From WHTK01 sp963711035 (GTDB lineage: Bacteria; Chloroflexota; Dehalococcoidia; DSTF01; WHTK01), in the NCBI GenBank assembly GCA_963711035.1, contig CAVQCN010000003.1, forward strand, positions 62,001 to 126,000: a DNA stretch of 64,000 nt. Direction: 5' to 3'. The position numbers were made by a program, and so were the translations under genes. The notes below the pieces were generated by a model that was not told where the DNA came from, ran no database searches, and saw nothing but the letters and a program-made list of their open reading frames with translations. Positions 23,671 to 32,082 of the stretch are shown piece after piece; position 1 is the stretch's first letter, and every line of letters begins with the position of its first letter.

Positions 23671-24036
23671 ATGACGACAGACCCGCTCAGCATGACCTTC
23701 GCCGCCCTGGCCGACCCCACGCGTCGCGCCATCCTGGCCCGCCTTGCTGGCGGCGGTGAGGCCTCGGTCACCGAGTTGGCCGCGCCGTTCGACATGAGCC
23801 TGCCGGCCGTGTCCAAACACCTCAAGGTGCTGGAACGCGCCGGTCTCATTACCCGCGGCAGGGACGCGCAGTGGCGGCCCTGCAAGCTCGAGGCCACCCC
23901 GCTGAAAGACGTCGCCGAGTGGACGGAGCGCTATCGCCGCTTCTGGGAGGAGAGCTTCGACCGCCTCGACGATTACTTGCAGCAGCTCAAGCAGCAACAG
24001 CAAGAGAAGGAGAACAACGATGCAAATGGCCAGTAA
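23671..24036 (+). CDS. ArsR-family transcriptional repressor
   Basis: This 121-residue protein begins with the ArsR pattern FAALADPTRRAILARLAGGG, then SVTELAAPFDMSLPAVSKHLKVLE with the helix-turn-helix, and AGLITRGRDAQWRPCKLE as the wing. The C-terminal helix is long and Gln/Glu-rich (LQQLKQQQQEKENND). There is no pair of metal-binding cysteines in the recognition helix, so it is probably of the ArsR subgroup that sits in front of SRPBCC genes rather than a metal sensor. It has a good promoter and a palindromic operator just upstream and overlaps the next gene by 17 bases. Confidence 0.9.
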   Translation: MTTDPLSMTFAALADPTRRAILARLAGGGEASVTELAAPFDMSLPAVSKHLKVLERAGLITRGRDAQWRPCKLEATPLKDVAEWTERYRRFWEESFDRLDDYLQQLKQQQQEKENNDANGQ

Positions 24037-24514
24037 CGCCCTGCAGCTCACCACGCCTTCGGACCTCGAAATCGTCATGACGCGGCGCTTCCCGGCGGCC
24101 CGTGAGCTGGTATTCGACGCCTTCACCAAGCCGGAACACATTACCCGGTGGCTCGGCCGCGCCGGCGATGTCATGTCCGTCTGCGAGGTGGACCTTCGCC
24201 CGGGCGGCGCCTGGCGTTACGTCTGGCAGCTGCGCGAGGGCGGCGAGATGGGCATGTACGGCGTCTTCAGCGACGTGTCCCGGCCTGACCGGCTCGTCAC
24301 CACCGAGAACTTCGACGAGCCGTTCTTCGAAGCGATGGGCAGCGGCACCGTCAACACCACAGCTTTCGAGGAAGCCGGCGACAGCACGACAGTGACGATC
24401 ACGGTCCTCTACAAGACGCGCAAGCAGCGCGACGCTGTCCTTCAGTCCGGCATGCGGGACGGTGCCGCTGAGAGCTTCGACCGTCTCGAAGCGCTGCTGG
24501 CGGCGATGGCATGA
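24020..24514 (+). CDS. SRPBCC/AHSA1-domain protein, first copy
   Basis: The 164-residue protein is an AHSA1-type helix-grip domain. It has VMTRRFPAARELVFDAFTKPEHITRWLG, the conserved beta turn VDLRPGGAWRYVW, a middle strand NFDEPFFEAM, and a C-terminal helix ending in ESFDRLEALLAAMA. Genes of this kind often follow ArsR repressors in Actinobacteria and Chloroflexota and their ligand is not known. It starts within the end of ArsR and overlaps the next gene by four bases (ATGA), so translation is coupled. Confidence 0.85.
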   Translation: MQMASNALQLTTPSDLEIVMTRRFPAARELVFDAFTKPEHITRWLGRAGDVMSVCEVDLRPGGAWRYVWQLREGGEMGMYGVFSDVSRPDRLVTTENFDEPFFEAMGSGTVNTTAFEEAGDSTTVTITVLYKTRKQRDAVLQSGMRDGAAESFDRLEALLAAMA

Positions 24515-25386
24515 GCACGGTGGCGCCCGAGGTGGAGGCCTATCTGGCCGCGGTGCCGGCCGAGCACCGCGGTGCCATCGAGGCGCTGCGACGCACGATC
24601 CGCGAGGTCGTGCCCGACGCGGACGAGGTCATCACCTACGGCATCCCGACCTTCAAGCAGAAGCGCTCCATAGTGGCGTTTGGGGACTTCAAGAACCACT
24701 ACTCTTTCTTCCCCATGAGCTCCGAGCTCGTTGAACGTCACGCTGCGGAGCTTGCCGGCTACTCCATTTCGAAGGGGACCATTCGTATCCCCCTCGACCG
24801 ACCGCTACCGGCCGATTTGATCCGGACTCTGGTTCGGGAGCGTCTCGCTCAAAACGAAGCGCGCGATCAGAAGCAGTCGCGCAGCACCAGGAGGAGGAAC
24901 GACATGACCCAGAACAACGCCCCCGCAACGGAAATGCATCGAGAGGTTACTCTTACTCGCGTCTTCGACGCGCCTCGAGAGCTCGTCTTCAGAGTCTGGA
25001 CGGAGGCCGAACATCTGCAGCGCTGGTGGGGGCCGCACCACTTCACCAACCCGGTCTGTGAGATCGACGCCCGGCCCAACGGCGCCATCCTCATCCACAT
25101 GCAGGGTCCGGACGGCATCACCTACCCGATGACCGGCACTATTGACGAAATCGTCCCGCCTGAGCGCTTCGTCTTTACTTCTCAGGCTCGCGACCCGGAA
25201 GGTAATGCGCTCCTCGAAGCGCGCACCACGGTGACCTTCGAGGACGAAGGTGGCAAGACGCGGCTCACGGTGCACGCCAGCGCCGTCGGTCTGGTTCCAA
25301 TTGCGGCTCAGATGCTGGCCGGCATGGAAGTGGGCTGGAGCCAGTCGCTGGAGCGTCTCGGCGAGCTCCTGGCGCAACTCAGCTAG
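24511..25386 (+). CDS. DUF1801 domain fused to SRPBCC/AHSA1 domain
   Basis: Residues 1 to about 115 form a DUF1801 (YdhG/Fra-like) domain with EVEAYLAAVPAEHRGAIEALR, ADEVITYGIPTFKQK and YSISKGTIRIPLDRPLP. Residues 130-291 form an AHSA1 domain with EVTLTRVFDAPRELVFRVWT, HLQRWWGPHHFTNP and the closing LERLGELLAQLS. The two are joined by a linker, RDQKQSRSTRRRND. Just before residue 132 an AGGAGGAGGA (24889-24898) precedes an in-frame ATG at 24904, so the second half can probably also be made as a separate protein. It is unusual to see both domains in one frame. Confidence 0.82.
   Translation: MSTVAPEVEAYLAAVPAEHRGAIEALRRTIREVVPDADEVITYGIPTFKQKRSIVAFGDFKNHYSFFPMSSELVERHAAELAGYSISKGTIRIPLDRPLPADLIRTLVRERLAQNEARDQKQSRSTRRRNDMTQNNAPATEMHREVTLTRVFDAPRELVFRVWTEAEHLQRWWGPHHFTNPVCEIDARPNGAILIHMQGPDGITYPMTGTIDEIVPPERFVFTSQARDPEGNALLEARTTVTFEDEGGKTRLTVHASAVGLVPIAAQMLAGMEVGWSQSLERLGELLAQLS
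24889..24906 (+). promoter_or_regulatory. Internal Shine-Dalgarno and start inside the fusion gene
   Basis: AGGAGGAGGA lies six bases before an in-frame ATG that opens the second (AHSA1) domain. It indicates either a recent gene fusion or dual translation products. Confidence 0.65.
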
Positions 25387-25411
25387 CTCGAAAGCAGAAG
25401 AGGAAACAACG

Positions 25412-25891
25412 ATGGTCGCAGCAAGCAACGAATCCACGTCGACGTCGGATCGCGAGATCGTCATCACACGCGTGTTTGACGCGCCGCGCGAGCTCGTGTT
25501 CGACGCCTTCACCGATCCCGAGAAGGTCAGCCAGTGGTGGGGGCCGCGCGGCTTCACGACCACCACGCATTCGATGGACGTGCGTCCCGGCGGCGCCTGG
25601 CAGTTCGTTATGCACGGCCCGGACGGCGTCGACTACGACAATCGCATCGAGTACGTCGAGGTCGTGCCACCGGAGCGGCTCTTCTATCACCATGGCTCCG
25701 TCGATGAGCCCGGCCAGTTCGACGTCACGGTCACGTTCGTCGACGAGGATGGCAAGACGCGGCTTACGATGCGCTCGCTGTTCCGTACTGCCGAGGAGCG
25801 CAACCACGTCGTCGAGAAGTACCACGCCATCGAGGGAGGCAACCAGACCCTCGACCGCCTGGGCGAGTTCCTGGTAGGAGTGTCGCGATGA
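25412..25891 (+). CDS. SRPBCC/AHSA1-domain protein, third copy
   Basis: This 159-residue protein again has the AHSA1 layout: IVITRVFDAPRELVFDAFTD, VSQWWGPRGFTTTTHSMDV, RPGGAWQFVMHGPDG, VDEDGKTRLTMRSLF, and NQTLDRLGEFLVGV. It shares the tract TRVFDAPRELVF with the second domain of the fusion gene, so the two probably arose by duplication. The ATG at 25412 has AGAAGAGGAAAC upstream. The last four bases overlap the next start. Confidence 0.87.
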   Translation: MVAASNESTSTSDREIVITRVFDAPRELVFDAFTDPEKVSQWWGPRGFTTTTHSMDVRPGGAWQFVMHGPDGVDYDNRIEYVEVVPPERLFYHHGSVDEPGQFDVTVTFVDEDGKTRLTMRSLFRTAEERNHVVEKYHAIEGGNQTLDRLGEFLVGVSR

Positions 25892-26463
25892 GGAAAATCG
25901 TGCTTCTCGAACACCTGTCGCTGGACGGCTACCTGGCCGGCCCAAACGGTGAGATGGATTGGATTCGCATCGACGATGAGCTGTGGGACTACATCGGACC
26001 GCTGACGGACGAGGCCGATGCCGCGGTCTTCGGCCGCGTCACGTACGAGATGATGGCTGGCTATTGGCCCACGGCGGCCGATCAGCCAACCGCCACGCAG
26101 CACGACGTCGACCACAGCGCCTGGCTGAAGAAGGCCGCGCGCATCGTCTTCTCACAAACGCTGACGGAGGCGCCGTGGGGCAGCTGGGGCGGCTCTCAGG
26201 TCATCGCACGCGTCGACCCCGGCCAGATCGAGGCGCTGAAGCAGCAGCCGGGCAAGAATCTACTGCTCATCGGCAGCGTCAGCCTGGCGCGTGAGTTTAT
26301 CGCTCAGGGCCTTATCGATGAGTACTACCTCAACGTCAATCCGGCGTTGCTGGGCGGCGGCAAGCCGCTGTTCCCGGATGCAGGTACGCGCCAGACTCTG
26401 GAGCTCGTTGGCAGCAGGACGTTCCGTTCGGGCGTCGTCGGGCTGCACTACCGGGCTGTCTGA
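25888..26463 (+). CDS. Dihydrofolate reductase-like (RibD C-terminal) protein
   Basis: This 191-residue protein belongs to the large family of RibD-C/DHFR-like reductases: RKIVLLEHLSLDGYLAGPNG at the start, AAVFGRVTYEMMAGYWP, VIARVDPGQIEALKQ, the NADPH-binding GKNLLLIGSVSLAREFI, LIDEYYLNVNPALLGGGKPLF. Members often sit in ArsR/SRPBCC operons and their substrates are unknown. The start overlaps the previous gene by four bases. A strong bidirectional terminator follows at 26484. Confidence 0.87.
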   Translation: MRKIVLLEHLSLDGYLAGPNGEMDWIRIDDELWDYIGPLTDEADAAVFGRVTYEMMAGYWPTAADQPTATQHDVDHSAWLKKAARIVFSQTLTEAPWGSWGGSQVIARVDPGQIEALKQQPGKNLLLIGSVSLAREFIAQGLIDEYYLNVNPALLGGGKPLFPDAGTRQTLELVGSRTFRSGVVGLHYRAV

Positions 26464-26483
26464 CGCGGCGTCAGAGATAACAA

Positions 26484-26511
26484 GAGAGGCCCGTCGATAG
26501 ACGGGCCTCTC
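26484..26511. terminator. Bidirectional terminator between the operon and clpX
   Basis: GAGAGGCCCGTC-GATA-GACGGGCCTCTC is a perfect 12-base stem with a four-base loop. It serves the two convergent genes at 26463 and 26534. Confidence 0.85.
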
Positions 26512-26533
26512 AGTCTGCTTACGAGAGCGGCTT

Positions 26534-27838
26534 CTAGGCCGAAACGTCTTTGACGCGCTCGAGGCTCGCGTCCTCGGGCGCGATCTCCTGGCCGCTGCTC
26601 GTCACCAGCAAGGGGCGCGTCCGCGAGCGGATCGTGTCGCCGTTGACGATGCACTTCTGTACGTCGGAGCGCGATGGCACCTCGTACATCACGTCCAGCA
26701 GCGTGTCCTCCAGGACGGTGCGCAGGCCCCGGGCGCCGGTCTTGCGGCGAATCGCCTCGTCGGCGCAGGCCTCCATCGCGTCCTGTGTGAAGGCCAACTC
26801 CACGCCGTCCAGCGAGAAGAAGCGCTGGAACTGGCGTAGCACCGCGTTCTTCGGCTCCTGCAGGATGCGAATCAGGGTATCGCGCGACAGCGACTCCAGG
26901 CCGACGACCAGCGGCAGGCGGCCGACGAACTCCGGGATGAGGCCGTAGGACAGCAGGTCGTCGTGCGTGATGTGCTTCATCAGCTCGTCGGTGCGGTCCT
27001 GGCCCGTCTTGCGGTCGAGGTCTGCCTTGAAGCCCATGCCGCGCCGGTCGCGTCCCAGCCGCTTCTCGATGACGCCGTCGATGCCCTCGAAGGCGCCGCC
27101 GCAGATGAACAGGATGTTCTGCGTATTGATCTGGATGAATTCCTGGTGCGGGTGCTTGCGGCCGCCCTGCGGCGGCACGTTGGCAATCGTCCCTTCGATG
27201 ATCTTGAGGAGCGCCTGCTGCACGCCCTCTCCCGATACGTCGCGGGTGATCGAGGGGTTGTCGCTCTTGCGGGAGATCTTGTCGATCTCGTCGATGTAGA
27301 CGATGCCGCGCTCGGCCCGGCTCACGTCCAGGTCGGCAGCCTGGATCAGGTGCAGAAGGATGTTCTCGACGTCCTCACCGACGTAGCCGGCCTCGGTCAG
27401 AGCCGTGGCGTCGGCGATTGTAAAGGGCACGTCCAGGATCTTGGCCAGCGTGCGTGCCAGGTGCGTCTTGCCGACGCCAGTGGGGCCGACGAGGAGGATG
27501 TTGCTCTTCTCGAGCTCAATGTCGGATGACGGGCCGGCGTTGGCGTTGACGCGCTTGTAGTGGTTGTAGACGGCAACAGAGAGGATCTTCTTGGCCTGCT
27601 CCTGGCCGATGACGTACTCGCTCAGCTGCTCGTAGAGCGCCTTGGGCGGCGGTACCTTCTGGCCAGCCTGAGGCTTGGCCGGGCCGCCCTCCTCCTCGAT
27701 GATCTCGCGACACAGGTCGACGCACTCGTCACAGATGTAGACGGCGCCGGGGCCGGCGATGAGCTTCTTGACCTGGTCCTGGCTCTTTGCGCAGAAAGAG
27801 CACTGATACTGGAGGCGGCTGCCCTTGGTTGTTGCCAT
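26534..27838 (-). CDS. clpX: ATP-dependent Clp protease ATP-binding subunit ClpX
   Basis: ClpX is the AAA+ unfoldase that feeds substrates into the ClpP chamber. The 434-residue protein has an N-terminal zinc finger, CSFC ... CDEC, the Walker A motif GPTGVGKTHLAR, Walker B VYIDEIDKI, the SITRDVSGEGVQQALLK segment and the C-terminal KTGARGLRTVLE. Its length is typical. The ATG at 27838 has the ribosome site AGGAGG seven bases upstream. It follows clpP on the same strand by 19 bases. Confidence 0.97.
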   Translation of the reverse strand: MATTKGSRLQYQCSFCAKSQDQVKKLIAGPGAVYICDECVDLCREIIEEEGGPAKPQAGQKVPPPKALYEQLSEYVIGQEQAKKILSVAVYNHYKRVNANAGPSSDIELEKSNILLVGPTGVGKTHLARTLAKILDVPFTIADATALTEAGYVGEDVENILLHLIQAADLDVSRAERGIVYIDEIDKISRKSDNPSITRDVSGEGVQQALLKIIEGTIANVPPQGGRKHPHQEFIQINTQNILFICGGAFEGIDGVIEKRLGRDRRGMGFKADLDRKTGQDRTDELMKHITHDDLLSYGLIPEFVGRLPLVVGLESLSRDTLIRILQEPKNAVLRQFQRFFSLDGVELAFTQDAMEACADEAIRRKTGARGLRTVLEDTLLDVMYEVPSRSDVQKCIVNGDTIRSRTRPLLVTSSGQEIAPEDASLERVKDVSA

Positions 27839-27857
27839 GAATCCTCCTGGCTGGAGT

Positions 27858-28463
27858 CTAGCTACCCTGTCTCGACAGGATTTCGTCAATCATGCCGTAT
27901 TCTTTCGCCTGCTGGGCGTCCATGTAGAAGTTTCTGTCGAAATCCCGCCGGATGCGCTCCGGGTCCTGGCCCGTGTTGGTCGCCAGGATGTCGCGCAGGA
28001 GGTCGTTGACTCGCAGAGTCTCACGGGCCTCGATCTCTATATCGGCAGCCTGGCCCCGAGTTCCACCCATCACCTGGTGCATGTGGATGGTGGAATTCGG
28101 CATAGCGTAGCGCTTGCTGGGGTGTCCCGAGCTCAGCAGCACGGTAGCCATGCTGGCGCACAGGCCGACGCAGTACGTGGCCACGTCGCAACGGTTGAGG
28201 CGCATGGCGTCGTAGATGGCGAGGCCGGCATGCACGGAGCCGCCGGGCGAGTTGATGTAGAGCGAGATGTCGCGATCGGGGTCCTCGCGCTCCAGGTGGA
28301 GCAGTTGGGCGATGATGGCGTTGGCCACCTGGTCGTCGATCGGCGTGCCCAGGAAGATGATGCGCTCGCGCAGCAGCATCGAGTAGATGTCATAGACTCG
28401 CTCGCCGCGCGGCGTATTTTCGACGACCGCCGGAACAATGGCCTGAGGTTGCTCTGAGTTCAT
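27858..28463 (-). CDS. clpP: ATP-dependent Clp protease proteolytic subunit ClpP
   Basis: ClpP forms a 14-subunit barrel of serine protease sites. The 201-residue protein has RIIFLGTPIDDQVANAIIAQ, YINSPGGSVHAGLAIYDAM, the nucleophile motif GLCASMATVLLSSG (more usual is GQAASM), the catalytic histidine in TIHMHQVMGGTRG and the closing EYGMIDEILS. The cysteine before the serine motif is an unusual substitution. The ATG at 28463 is chosen for the AGGAGA site six bases upstream; an ATG at 28499 has none. It is in an operon with tig and clpX. Confidence 0.96.
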   Translation of the reverse strand: MNSEQPQAIVPAVVENTPRGERVYDIYSMLLRERIIFLGTPIDDQVANAIIAQLLHLEREDPDRDISLYINSPGGSVHAGLAIYDAMRLNRCDVATYCVGLCASMATVLLSSGHPSKRYAMPNSTIHMHQVMGGTRGQAADIEIEARETLRVNDLLRDILATNTGQDPERIRRDFDRNFYMDAQQAKEYGMIDEILSRQGS

Positions 28464-28510
28464 CGGTTCTCCTAGTAGATCATCGTCAAATGAGGCCATC
28501 TCAGATAGAC

Positions 28511-29911
28511 CTATTCGGACGTTTTCGGCGCCGATCGGCGTGATCTGGCGGGCCTTCTCGCCGGCTTCTTCTCTTCAGTAGCCTCGTCCGTTGTCTCAGT
28601 GGCTTCGGTAGCCTCGGCGGCAGGGCTCTCGGACTCGCCGTTTGCCATGCCCGTCAGTCGCGCGAAGGTCTTGCGGGTGAGCAGGGTGCGGGCCAGATTC
28701 TCGCGTCCCTGGTCGCTCCCGAAGATGCGTCGAATCAGGTCCGCCTGCTCGCCGGCCTGCCCGACCATCGTCTCGATCTCAGCGTCGACGTCCTCCGGCC
28801 CGATCGTGATGCCCTCGGTGTCGGCGAACTTGCTCAGCACGAGCGAGCGCAGCAGGCGCCGCTCCGCGTCCGGACGCACGCTCTCGCGCGCTTCCGCTTC
28901 GCTCTTGTTCATACGCTGCATGTAGATCTCGAGGGCGCGCGGGTCGCCCGGGTCGAGGTTTGCCTGCTCTTCGAGGATGTGGTCGACTTCGTGCTCGATC
29001 ATGACAGCGGGGAACTCGACCGTCGCTTTTTCTACCAGCGCGTCGAGGCACGCAGTCTCGTACGCGGGACGGGCGGTCTCTTCAGCAGAGCGCTGCAGGT
29101 CCTCGCGGATGCGCTGCCGCAGCGCGTCCAGCGTCTCGAACTCCTCGTTGACTTCTTTGGCGAACTCGTCGTTCGCCTCGGCCAGCTTTTCCTCTTTGAC
29201 GTCGTGCACGGTCACCGTGTAGTTCACGGTCTCGCCGCGAATGCTCTCGTCCTGGTAGTCGTCCGGGATGACGGCGGAGCTTTCCTTCGTCTCGCCCTTC
29301 TTCATGCCGATGAGCATGTCGGCCAGGCCGGGCAGGGAGGCCAGCGTGTCCTCGGAGAGACGGAACTCGATCTCGTCCTGCTCAAACAACGTGCGGTCGC
29401 CGGAGGTTGCCTTTACGTTGCCGCGGATGACGTCGCCGCTGGCTGCCGCGCGATCGACCGGTTCGAGCGTGCCCTGGCGCCGCCTCAGCTCGGTTAGCGA
29501 CTCTTCGACCTCTTCGTCCGTCACCGTGATCGGGGCGCGCGGTATGCGGATCGACTGGTAGTCGCCGAGATCGACGACCGGCTCCAGCGGCACCGTGGCG
29601 GTGAAGACGAGGGGCTCGTGGCTGACCAGCTCTACTTCCGGGCTCGCGACCGGCACGATCGACTCTTGCTCCAGCGCCTCGCGATATGCCTCCGGCACGA
29701 CGATGTCCATCGCCTCGTCCAGCAGCCGGTGATGTCCGATCTCCTTCTCGATCAGGGCTCGCGGCGCCTTGCCGGGTCGGAAGCCGCGAATGCGGACGCG
29801 CGGAGCCAGACGGCGATACGCCTGCTCCATCGCGGCCGCATGGCGGTCGTCGTCGATCTCGATTTGCAGCTTTAGCTGTCGCTCGGGCAGAGTCTCAGTC
29901 GTTACTTTCAC
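28511..29911 (-). CDS. tig: Trigger factor chaperone
   Basis: Trigger factor is a ribosome-bound chaperone and prolyl isomerase. The 466-residue protein has an N-terminal ribosome-binding domain with the signature RIRGFRPGKAPRALIEKEIG, a PPIase-like domain with VIRGNVKATSGDRTLFEQDE and the usual FKBP order, and a long C-terminal helical arm. The last 35 residues form an Ala/Glu/Thr and basic tail (ATEATETTDEATEEKKPA then RRPARSRRSAP), longer than in most members. It heads the tig-clpP-clpX operon, a common bacterial order. Confidence 0.95.
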   Translation of the reverse strand: MKVTTETLPERQLKLQIEIDDDRHAAAMEQAYRRLAPRVRIRGFRPGKAPRALIEKEIGHHRLLDEAMDIVVPEAYREALEQESIVPVASPEVELVSHEPLVFTATVPLEPVVDLGDYQSIRIPRAPITVTDEEVEESLTELRRRQGTLEPVDRAAASGDVIRGNVKATSGDRTLFEQDEIEFRLSEDTLASLPGLADMLIGMKKGETKESSAVIPDDYQDESIRGETVNYTVTVHDVKEEKLAEANDEFAKEVNEEFETLDALRQRIREDLQRSAEETARPAYETACLDALVEKATVEFPAVMIEHEVDHILEEQANLDPGDPRALEIYMQRMNKSEAEARESVRPDAERRLLRSLVLSKFADTEGITIGPEDVDAEIETMVGQAGEQADLIRRIFGSDQGRENLARTLLTRKTFARLTGMANGESESPAAEATEATETTDEATEEKKPARRPARSRRSAPKTSE

Positions 29912-30001
29912 GGCTCTTCATTCTGGGCGCGCTGGGCGCGCAATGCCACGCTCTCGCTATCGGGGTACGTAGAGGCAAGTATACCAAGCGTGTCCGCCAA
30001 A

Positions 30002-30082
30002 GCGCAGAGTACAGAGTGCGGAGCTCAGAGATCGAGAACAGTCAGGTTCATGCCGGGGCCTCGTCATTCCTGCACTCTGCGC
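30002..30082. repeat. Long-arm inverted repeat
   Basis: GCGCAGAGTACAG (30002-30014) pairs with CTGCACTCTGCGC (30070-30082), one mismatch in 13. It lies between the start of tig and the stop of the ABC permease gene and looks like a small mobile or palindromic relic rather than a terminator. Confidence 0.45.
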
Positions 30083-30086
30083 TCCG

Positions 30087-31076
30087 TTAGCGAGTCCGCG
30101 GCGTGAAGATGTCCGTCAGGGCGTCGCCCAGCAGGTTGAAGGCGAAGAAGAGTACCGCCACGACCAGCCCGGGGAAGACGAGCAGGTAGGGGTAGGTGTG
30201 CACCGTGCGTACGCTGCTCGCGTCGAAGATCAAGGCGCCGAAGCTCGGCCGCGGCGGCTGGATGCCGACGCCGAACCAGGTCAGCACGATCTCGGAGCCG
30301 GCGATACCCGCCAACCCCAGCGAGAGGCTGACGATGATGATATTGCTCACGTTTGGCAGCAGGTGCCGGAAGAGAATGCGAGGCGTGGACGAGCCCAGGG
30401 CGCGCGCCGCCAGGACGAACTCCGTCTCCCGGATTGCCAGGATCTGCGCCCTGATCACCCTGGCGCCGCCGACCCAGCTGAACAGTGAGAGCGCGCCGAA
30501 GACCAGCAGATAGTCGGGCGCCCCCGATTTGACAATGCCGTGGATGCCGCTGAACTTCTCGAAGTCGGCAGCCAGCGAGCGCGCCTGGCCCTTCAACGTG
30601 GCGTTGATCAGGATCAGCATGAGGATGCCCGGCAGGGAGATGAAGATGTCGCCGATGCGCATGATCAGGCTGTCGACCCAGCCGCCGACGTATCCAGACA
30701 GCAGTCCAAGCCCGACGGAGAGTATGAGGCCGCCCGTGACCAGCGTGGCGACCGTGATGATCACCGTCGTTTGCGCCGACCAGATCACGCGGGCCAGCTG
30801 ATCACGCCCCAGCCTGTCGGTGCCGAAGGGGTGGCTCCAGGACGGTCCCTGCAATGTCGCGCCCAGGTCCTGGTGCAGATAGGAGTGGATGATGTGGAAA
30901 TGGTCGAGCAGCGGCGCCAGGATGCCGGTGAGATAGAACAGCAGGATGTAAATCAGCGCCAAAAGAGCGATCTTCTTGCGCAGCAGGCGCCGTATCGCCA
31001 TGCGCGTCGGGCTCTGCGGCCGGCGCTGCACGTCCGCGGCGGTCAGGAAGCCGGCTTCAGCGTCTGTTTGCGTCAT
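30087..31076 (-). CDS. Peptide-type ABC transporter permease, OppC/DppC-like
   Basis: This inner-membrane permease carries substrates released by the binding protein at 32083. The 329-residue protein has an N-terminal cytoplasmic part, a first membrane helix (KIALLALIYILLFYLTG), the DppC-type loop HPFGTDRLGRDQLARVIWSA, and the EAA-like segment ILAIRETEFVLAARALG. Later helices include ASEIVLTWFG-like sequences and LLGDALTDIF near the end. The ATG at 31076 lies 20 bases inside the end of the partner permease, implying coupling. No ATPase gene is adjacent. Confidence 0.9.
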   Translation of the reverse strand: MTQTDAEAGFLTAADVQRRPQSPTRMAIRRLLRKKIALLALIYILLFYLTGILAPLLDHFHIIHSYLHQDLGATLQGPSWSHPFGTDRLGRDQLARVIWSAQTTVIITVATLVTGGLILSVGLGLLSGYVGGWVDSLIMRIGDIFISLPGILMLILINATLKGQARSLAADFEKFSGIHGIVKSGAPDYLLVFGALSLFSWVGGARVIRAQILAIRETEFVLAARALGSSTPRILFRHLLPNVSNIIIVSLSLGLAGIAGSEIVLTWFGVGIQPPRPSFGALIFDASSVRTVHTYPYLLVFPGLVVAVLFFAFNLLGDALTDIFTPRTR

Positions 31077-32067
31077 AGCGAATTCGCGGGTCGATGAAGA
31101 TGTAGGCCACGTCAATGGCGATGCTCATCATCACGAACGAGGTCGCGCCGATGATGCTGATCGCCATGATCATGTCGTAGTCGCGGCTGCCGACTGACTG
31201 GAAAGCGAGCTGACCCACACCCGGTATTCCCGTCAGCGTCTCGACGAAGAATGAGCCCTCCAGCAGACCGATGAGGGCGAAGGCGATCAGCGTGCTGAGC
31301 GGCAGCAGCGCGTTGCGCAGGACGTGCCGCATCATGATGCTGTACTCGCTCAACCCTTTGGAGCGCGCCGTGCGGATGTAATCCTCCTTCATCACATCCA
31401 GCGTGAAGGCGCGTGTAAACCGGGCCCACACTGCGACCGCCGGCAGCGACAACGCGACGATTGGGATGATCGCCTCGCGGCTGAACACGCCGATGCATTC
31501 GTAGCTCTGGCCCAGGAAGTGCAGCGCCACGTGGCAGTCCTGCGGCTGCGGCCAGCCGCGCGCCGGTAGCATCCTGAGGTCGACGGCGAAGAAGAGCAGC
31601 AGGAACGGTACGGAGATGATGCCCGGGATCGACTGCAGCACCAGGAAGCTGCCGATCGATGCCGGGTCTGCCCAGGTCCCCTGGCGTCTCGCAGCGAAGA
31701 TGCCCAGAGGGATGCCGATTCCCAGAGTGATCATCAGCGCGACCAGGTTGTACTGGACCGTGCGCCACAGTGCTGGAAACAGCACGCCTCCGACGCCAAT
31801 GTCCTGGTAGCGGTAGCTCTGACCAAAGTCGCCGCGAGTAAGCACGCCTTTCATGTAGATGACGTACTGGTCGTAGATCGGCTTGTCGAGTCCGCGCGCG
31901 GCGCGCACGCGGGCGAAGGCTTCTTCGTCGTGGAATTGGCCCGCCGCGACGCGAATCGGGTCACCCGGTCCCAGACGGGCCAGGGAGAATGTCGCGAAGG
32001 TGACGACGAGCAGAATCGGCGGCACCCACAAGAGGCGCCGCATGAGGTAGGAGAAGGTGCCTTCCAT
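31057..32067 (-). CDS. Peptide-type ABC transporter permease, OppB/DppB-like
   Basis: This is the partner permease. The 336-residue protein has LMRRLLWVPPILLVVTFATFSLARLGPGDP, the OppB-type opening with a first membrane helix, and the loop FGQSYRYQDIGVGGVLF. Further on is the EAA motif EDYIRTARSKGLSEYSIMMRHVLRNALLP. It follows the binding protein by 15 bases and overlaps the second permease by 20. The ATG at 32067 is used. Confidence 0.92.
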   Translation of the reverse strand: MEGTFSYLMRRLLWVPPILLVVTFATFSLARLGPGDPIRVAAGQFHDEEAFARVRAARGLDKPIYDQYVIYMKGVLTRGDFGQSYRYQDIGVGGVLFPALWRTVQYNLVALMITLGIGIPLGIFAARRQGTWADPASIGSFLVLQSIPGIISVPFLLLFFAVDLRMLPARGWPQPQDCHVALHFLGQSYECIGVFSREAIIPIVALSLPAVAVWARFTRAFTLDVMKEDYIRTARSKGLSEYSIMMRHVLRNALLPLSTLIAFALIGLLEGSFFVETLTGIPGVGQLAFQSVGSRDYDMIMAISIIGATSFVMMSIAIDVAYIFIDPRIRYDANRR

Positions 32068-32082
32068 CCCGATCCCGCGTGG

